Assembly (NCBI GenBank): GCA_965238305.1
Contig: CBDEHK010000001.1
Span: forward strand, 3,100,001-3,164,000
Source: CBDCGJ01 sp965238305
GTDB taxonomy: Bacteria; Pseudomonadota; Alphaproteobacteria; GCA-2731375
DNA length: 64,000 nucleotides
Reading direction: 5' to 3'
The notes under the pieces are model-generated. The model searched no databases, was not told the DNA's origin, and saw nothing but the letters and a program-made list of their open reading frames with translations. A program made the position numbers and the translations under genes. Numbering within the stretch: position 1 is the stretch's first letter; the number at the start of each line of letters is the position of its first letter. Shown here piece after piece: positions 60,977-64,000 of this stretch.

Positions 60977-61624
60977 TCAGAAAACTTGGCTGCCAGTCAA
61001 CAGGATGATCATCGGAATTGGTGCGACCACGATAAGTATGGTGATGAAAAATGGCAGCGGCGCAAATAATCCACTGAGCCCCGCCATCAGGCTAAGTCCG
61101 CCGCCACCGCCCAATAATGTATTACCTGGAATATTGAAGGCCAATGCCAGGGCAACATATCGATGGCGCAACAAGAATGGCAACCAGCGTTTTGGCGACC
61201 CCTCCGCCAACATGATTGTACGTTCTGACGACGTCAGGTTGGCGGTGCGTAAAACAAAATTGGCGGCGCGCATAAAGCCAGATATCGCAAATAGCCTGGC
61301 CGTCAGACTGACCGGCACAAATCGCCCAATGCAATATGACAGCAACAAAGCGACAACCATGCAAAGATAAACCAGCACCAGAATACGGGCGCCAAAAATC
61401 GCGATCAGCCCCAGGCCGATTTCCGCCCCTGGTACAAACGGCAGCGCCGAAGCAAGGACATAGATCGCCGCGACCAGCATTATCATGCGATGTACTTCCG
61501 GCTCGTTCACCGGTCGCACATCGATCATCGCCCAATCCGAGAACCAGTGACCCAGAACAATACCGCTTGCAATTAGAAGCCCGTATAAGACTAGGACCAT
61601 TAGCCAACGCTTTTTCATTCTCAT
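60977..61624 (-). CDS. VTT/DedA-like membrane protein
   Basis: A 215-residue inner-membrane protein with about five hydrophobic segments. The GLY-rich NIPGNTLLGGGGGLSLMAGLSGLF segment near residues 160-185 and an earlier ASALPFVPGAEIGLGLIAIFGAR segment resemble the two inward-facing loops of VTT (SNARE-associated/DedA) proteins. This family is linked to lipid scrambling and membrane stress. Its start overlaps the end of the 163-residue gene region (4 bp gap), so they share a transcript. MRMKKRWLM is chosen at 61624; other starts are possible. Confidence 0.65.
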   Translation of the reverse strand: MRMKKRWLMVLVLYGLLIASGIVLGHWFSDWAMIDVRPVNEPEVHRMIMLVAAIYVLASALPFVPGAEIGLGLIAIFGARILVLVYLCMVVALLLSYCIGRFVPVSLTARLFAISGFMRAANFVLRTANLTSSERTIMLAEGSPKRWLPFLLRHRYVALALAFNIPGNTLLGGGGGLSLMAGLSGLFAPLPFFITILIVVAPIPMIILLTGSQVF

Positions 61625-61628
61625 CTGG

Positions 61629-62120
61629 TCAAATGTGGCAAGTTGGCGCAATTGCGGCAGCGGCGCGTTGCCGGGCGATCTTTAGGGTGAGCGCCGCCAT
61701 GTCGGGCGTTTGTTGTTGTTCACCTTCGAAGACATAGTCCTGTTCAACCGTCCAATACCAACGTTCGCGCCGCCAGTGGACGTCGACCCTAACCTGTCCA
61801 TCCTTGATTTCCCCGCGATAGGTAAAATGACCGCGTTCGGCGCTTTCGAATTCGCCCTGAAAAGCAATCGAGTTGCCAACATTACGTGTCCAGTAAACGC
61901 CCGGCATGAAGCTGCAACGAACGCAACCGCCGGACCAGAAATAGCCATCGCGAAAGTGCAGCTGGTCTTCAAGCGACATCGAACCGTCTGTCGCCCGTAG
62001 CGTGCCGACAAAATCGAGGCCGTCCAGAACACCCTCGGTCGTTCCGTCGGCGCGCGATCCCCCGGCCCCAGAAAAGACTGTGACGACTACGATCAAGAAC
62101 ATGCGACAAATTCGCAGCAC
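61629..62120 (-). CDS. Secreted protein of unknown function
   Basis: A 163-residue protein with a signal peptide (MLRICRMFLIVVVTVFSGAGG, cleavage near SRA). The mature chain is rich in beta strands (GFVGTLRATDGSMSLEDQLHF-like, SIAFQGEFESAERGHFTYRGEIKDG) with two cysteines four apart (GGCVRCSFMPG), which could form a disulphide or bind a metal. No family recognised. It is upstream of and close to the VTT-like gene, so the two may work together. Confidence 0.65.
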   Translation of the reverse strand: MLRICRMFLIVVVTVFSGAGGSRADGTTEGVLDGLDFVGTLRATDGSMSLEDQLHFRDGYFWSGGCVRCSFMPGVYWTRNVGNSIAFQGEFESAERGHFTYRGEIKDGQVRVDVHWRRERWYWTVEQDYVFEGEQQQTPDMAALTLKIARQRAAAAIAPTCHI

Positions 62121-62322
62121 CTATTTCACTCACTCTCAACGTTGTTTCATTAAATTTCAGTTTTCTCTAATAATATGCGAGACAGTCGTAAATCGACAGT
62201 CAACAAACGCCAGGCCGATATTCTTCAATTAGTCACGCAGGCCCGATTATTCAACCGTTCGTTCCAAACAAATCCGCGAATAAATATGAAATTATTGTTG
62301 CCGATTTGCGAAGGGTCACATT

Positions 62323-62880
62323 TTACCAATTACGTTCAGGCAAGGGAAATTCTTCCAAATATGGTAAATAATCGGCTTCGACATCAACCTGCATCGTTTC
62401 GAGATAACGCACGACGCAGTTATAAAAGCCAATGGTGATGATCAGGTCGGTCAAGCATTCATGATCCAAGTCTTGTTGTAGCGCTGCCATAGTATCGGCG
62501 CCGGCAGCCAGGTTTGTGGTCATCTCCCGAGCCGCCTGCAATACCGTTTTTGCTAGCGGGTCAAGGGCGCTTCTCCGACCTTCTGTTTCATCGATCATGG
62601 CACGGATATCTTTATTACTAACACCAAAATCGCGGGCTATTTTGATGTGATGGGAAAATTCGTATGCCGCCCGCGCCAAATAACCAACTTGCAGGATTGC
62701 CAATTCGCGCAACCGTGGGTCAAGATTACTGTCATGACGGATGTAGCTTCCCAATCCGGAAAATCTTCGCGCCGCCTCCGGGCTATGGGCCAATAAGCGG
62801 TACAAATTGATGTCTCGCTTCAAGACATCCCGATCTTCCGGTTTCAGATCTTCAACATCTAAATAAGGTAATCTTGCCAT
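62323..62880 (-). CDS. Carboxymuconolactone decarboxylase / AhpD-family protein
   Basis: A 185-residue helical protein of the CMD/AhpD superfamily. It has YIRHDSNLDPRLRELAILQVGYLARAAYEFSHHIKIARDFGVSNKDI, in parts; the AhpD CXXC pair is absent, so it is not a peroxidase of the AhpD type. The conserved HH within EFSHHIKIARDFG is typical of the CMD core. It probably catalyses a decarboxylation or similar reaction in aromatic degradation, but no such genes lie next to it. It is divergent from the oxidoreductase at 63015. Confidence 0.88.
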   Translation of the reverse strand: MARLPYLDVEDLKPEDRDVLKRDINLYRLLAHSPEAARRFSGLGSYIRHDSNLDPRLRELAILQVGYLARAAYEFSHHIKIARDFGVSNKDIRAMIDETEGRRSALDPLAKTVLQAAREMTTNLAAGADTMAALQQDLDHECLTDLIITIGFYNCVVRYLETMQVDVEADYLPYLEEFPLPERNW

Positions 62881-63014
62881 TGCGGCTTTGCCTTTCTAAA
62901 TCCATGGATCATTCAGGCTTGCATGATTGCGACGCTGCCGCAATCTGATTAGACTGTTTTGCTGAACCCCCCGATGGTATTTCATCACCTGCCCGACATA
63001 AGGAAATCTGCCCC

Positions 63015-64000
63015 ATGGCGACACCGATGCTGTTTACGCCGCTGCAAATTCGCGATTGTAAATTTAAGAACCGAATTGTGATTGCACCGATGCATCAATA
63101 TTCTGCCGTGCGCGGTTACCCGACCGATTGGCATCTGGTGAATGCGGGACGTTTTGCAACTGGCGGGGCTGGTCTGGTAATGATCGAAAGCACAAAATGT
63201 GAGCGCCGGGGATGCGGTACTGTCGGCGATCTTGGTCTTTGGGAAGACGAAATGATCCCACATCATCGCAAACTGGTAGACTTTATTCGCCAGCACGATG
63301 CGGTTCCCGGCATCCAAATTGGTCATAGTGGCCGCAAGGCGCGTAGGTTCAGACCGTGGGAAGGTGGCAAACCCCTGACGGAAGAAGCCGCACGGGCAGA
63401 AGACGTCAACGACTGGGACGATTGGGAGTTGGTTGCCCCAAGCGCGATTACCGATCCGAAAGACCCCGAACCAAGGGCCCTGTCGCGAGAGGAAATTCCA
63501 GACCTGATCGACGCCTGGGGCAAAGCTGCGGCTAGGGCCGATGCAGCGGGCTACGACGTGTTGGAAATCCATGCCGCCCACGGTTATCTGATCCATCAAT
63601 TTCTGTCGCCGCATGCCAATCGTCGTAACGACGAATATGGCGGTACCGAAGAAAATCGGATGCGCTTTGCGGTCGAAATTGCGGAATGTGTGCGCGCCAA
63701 TTGGCCGGACCATAAACCACTTTTTATGCGTTTTTCAGTTGAGGACGACGCCGGCTGGGGACCGGATCAAAGTGTCGCACTGGCGCGTCTGGTTAAACCG
63801 AAAGGGGTTGATGTCATCGATTGTTCTTCCGGCGGCATGCGCGGGGCACCGGTGCAAAGCGCCGGCCCGGTTGGTTATGGTTATCAGGTCCCATATGCAG
63901 AGAAAGTACGCCAGGAAGCAGACGTGATGAGCATGGCGGTCGGCCTGATCGTGCATGCGGATCAAGCCGAGGCGATACTGCAGGCTGGCCAGGCCGACCT
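63015..64000 (+). CDS. NADH:flavin oxidoreductase, Old Yellow Enzyme family, 3' end cut by window edge
   Basis: FMN-dependent ene-reductase. The open frame runs from ATG 63015 (AAGGAAA before it) to the edge, 328 codons visible. It starts with LFTPLQIRDCKFKNRIVIAPMHQYS, a typical OYE opening, then GIQIGHSGRKA, the substrate-binding EIHAAHGYLIHQFLSPHANRRNDEYGG and NRMRFAVEIAECVR. It belongs to the YqjM-like or bacterial xenobiotic-reductase branch, though the Cys of YqjM (PMCMYS) is His here (PMHQYS). The missing part is about 40-60 residues. Confidence 0.93.
   Translation, partial: MATPMLFTPLQIRDCKFKNRIVIAPMHQYSAVRGYPTDWHLVNAGRFATGGAGLVMIESTKCERRGCGTVGDLGLWEDEMIPHHRKLVDFIRQHDAVPGIQIGHSGRKARRFRPWEGGKPLTEEAARAEDVNDWDDWELVAPSAITDPKDPEPRALSREEIPDLIDAWGKAAARADAAGYDVLEIHAAHGYLIHQFLSPHANRRNDEYGGTEENRMRFAVEIAECVRANWPDHKPLFMRFSVEDDAGWGPDQSVALARLVKPKGVDVIDCSSGGMRGAPVQSAGPVGYGYQVPYAEKVRQEADVMSMAVGLIVHADQAEAILQAGQAD

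Noticed and set aside
62175..62438. Plus-strand frame starting MRDSRKSTVNKRQADILQLV, faintly like a helix-turn-helix start
   Set aside because: It runs into the certain minus-strand CMD gene, has no ribosome site and the resemblance ends after about 20 residues. A regulator relic is possible but not supported.
62985..63713. 242-codon minus-strand frame opposite the Old Yellow Enzyme gene
   Set aside because: The plus strand has all OYE motifs and a good ribosome site; the opposite frame shows no domain.

Overview
The window looks like chromosomal DNA from an alphaproteobacterium, probably a marine or soil member near the Rhodospirillales or a related order. I infer this from the gene families and gene order: an aminotransferase-hom-glpX operon, glnB-glnA behind a sigma-54 promoter, class I phaC, rplM-rpsI with an ATGA overlap, and proteins of the PAS_5 and DUF502 types. 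No insertion sequence, phage gene, CRISPR array or plasmid function is visible. Genes sit on both strands in short operons, and most of the window is metabolic and accessory chromosome.

Layout. 1-3.8 kb: minus-strand operon of a class I/II aminotransferase, homoserine dehydrogenase and glpX (cut by the left edge), then a small lipoprotein. 4-6.5 kb: PHA synthase and a small partner, converging on a secreted lysine-rich protein. 6.5-12.4 kb: MFS transporter, hotdog thioesterase, argC, a CheY/HD-GYP regulator, rpsI and rplM with a hairpin-bearing leader. 12.5-22 kb: malonyl-CoA decarboxylase, NAD(P)HX repair enzyme, two amidases, an HSL-type hydrolase, tRNA-His and two aminotransferases. 22-34 kb: a TetR regulator divergent from a sulfatase with a clear palindromic operator, an MscS channel, and a run of poorly known secreted, lipoprotein or membrane-anchored proteins, including a formylglycine-enzyme-like protein that lacks the catalytic cysteines. 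34-43.4 kb: a protein resembling linalool dehydratase-isomerase, two glutathione transferases, AraC/OsmC, an adenylate cyclase-TPR fusion, and an EamA exporter overlapping a MarR-GNAT fusion. 43.5-45.6 kb: glnBA. 45.6-51.5 kb: two predicted zinc proteases (one unrecognised, with HEXXH-X17-EXXXD) and a copper-resistance cluster (cupredoxin, CopA, CopB, His-rich protein). 51.6-57.2 kb: a PhnD-like protein, MOSC protein, dicarboxylate symporter, LysR and LtrA; part of this stretch is an old duplication that left a frameshifted ltrA fragment. 57.2-64 kb: PAS protein, thioesterase, methyltransferase, NAPE-PLD-like lipoprotein, VTT-like membrane protein, CMD-family protein and an Old Yellow Enzyme cut by the right edge.

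Strongest points for follow-up: the linalool dehydratase-isomerase-like enzyme at 34.5-36.2 kb, the secreted gluzincin-like protein at 46.5-47.9 kb, the ltrA relic and its parent at 52.4 and 56.1 kb, the TetR/sulfatase operator at 22.85-22.90 kb, and the terminator-like hairpin just after the rplM promoter. All functions are read from sequence motifs and memory of families; no search was run.
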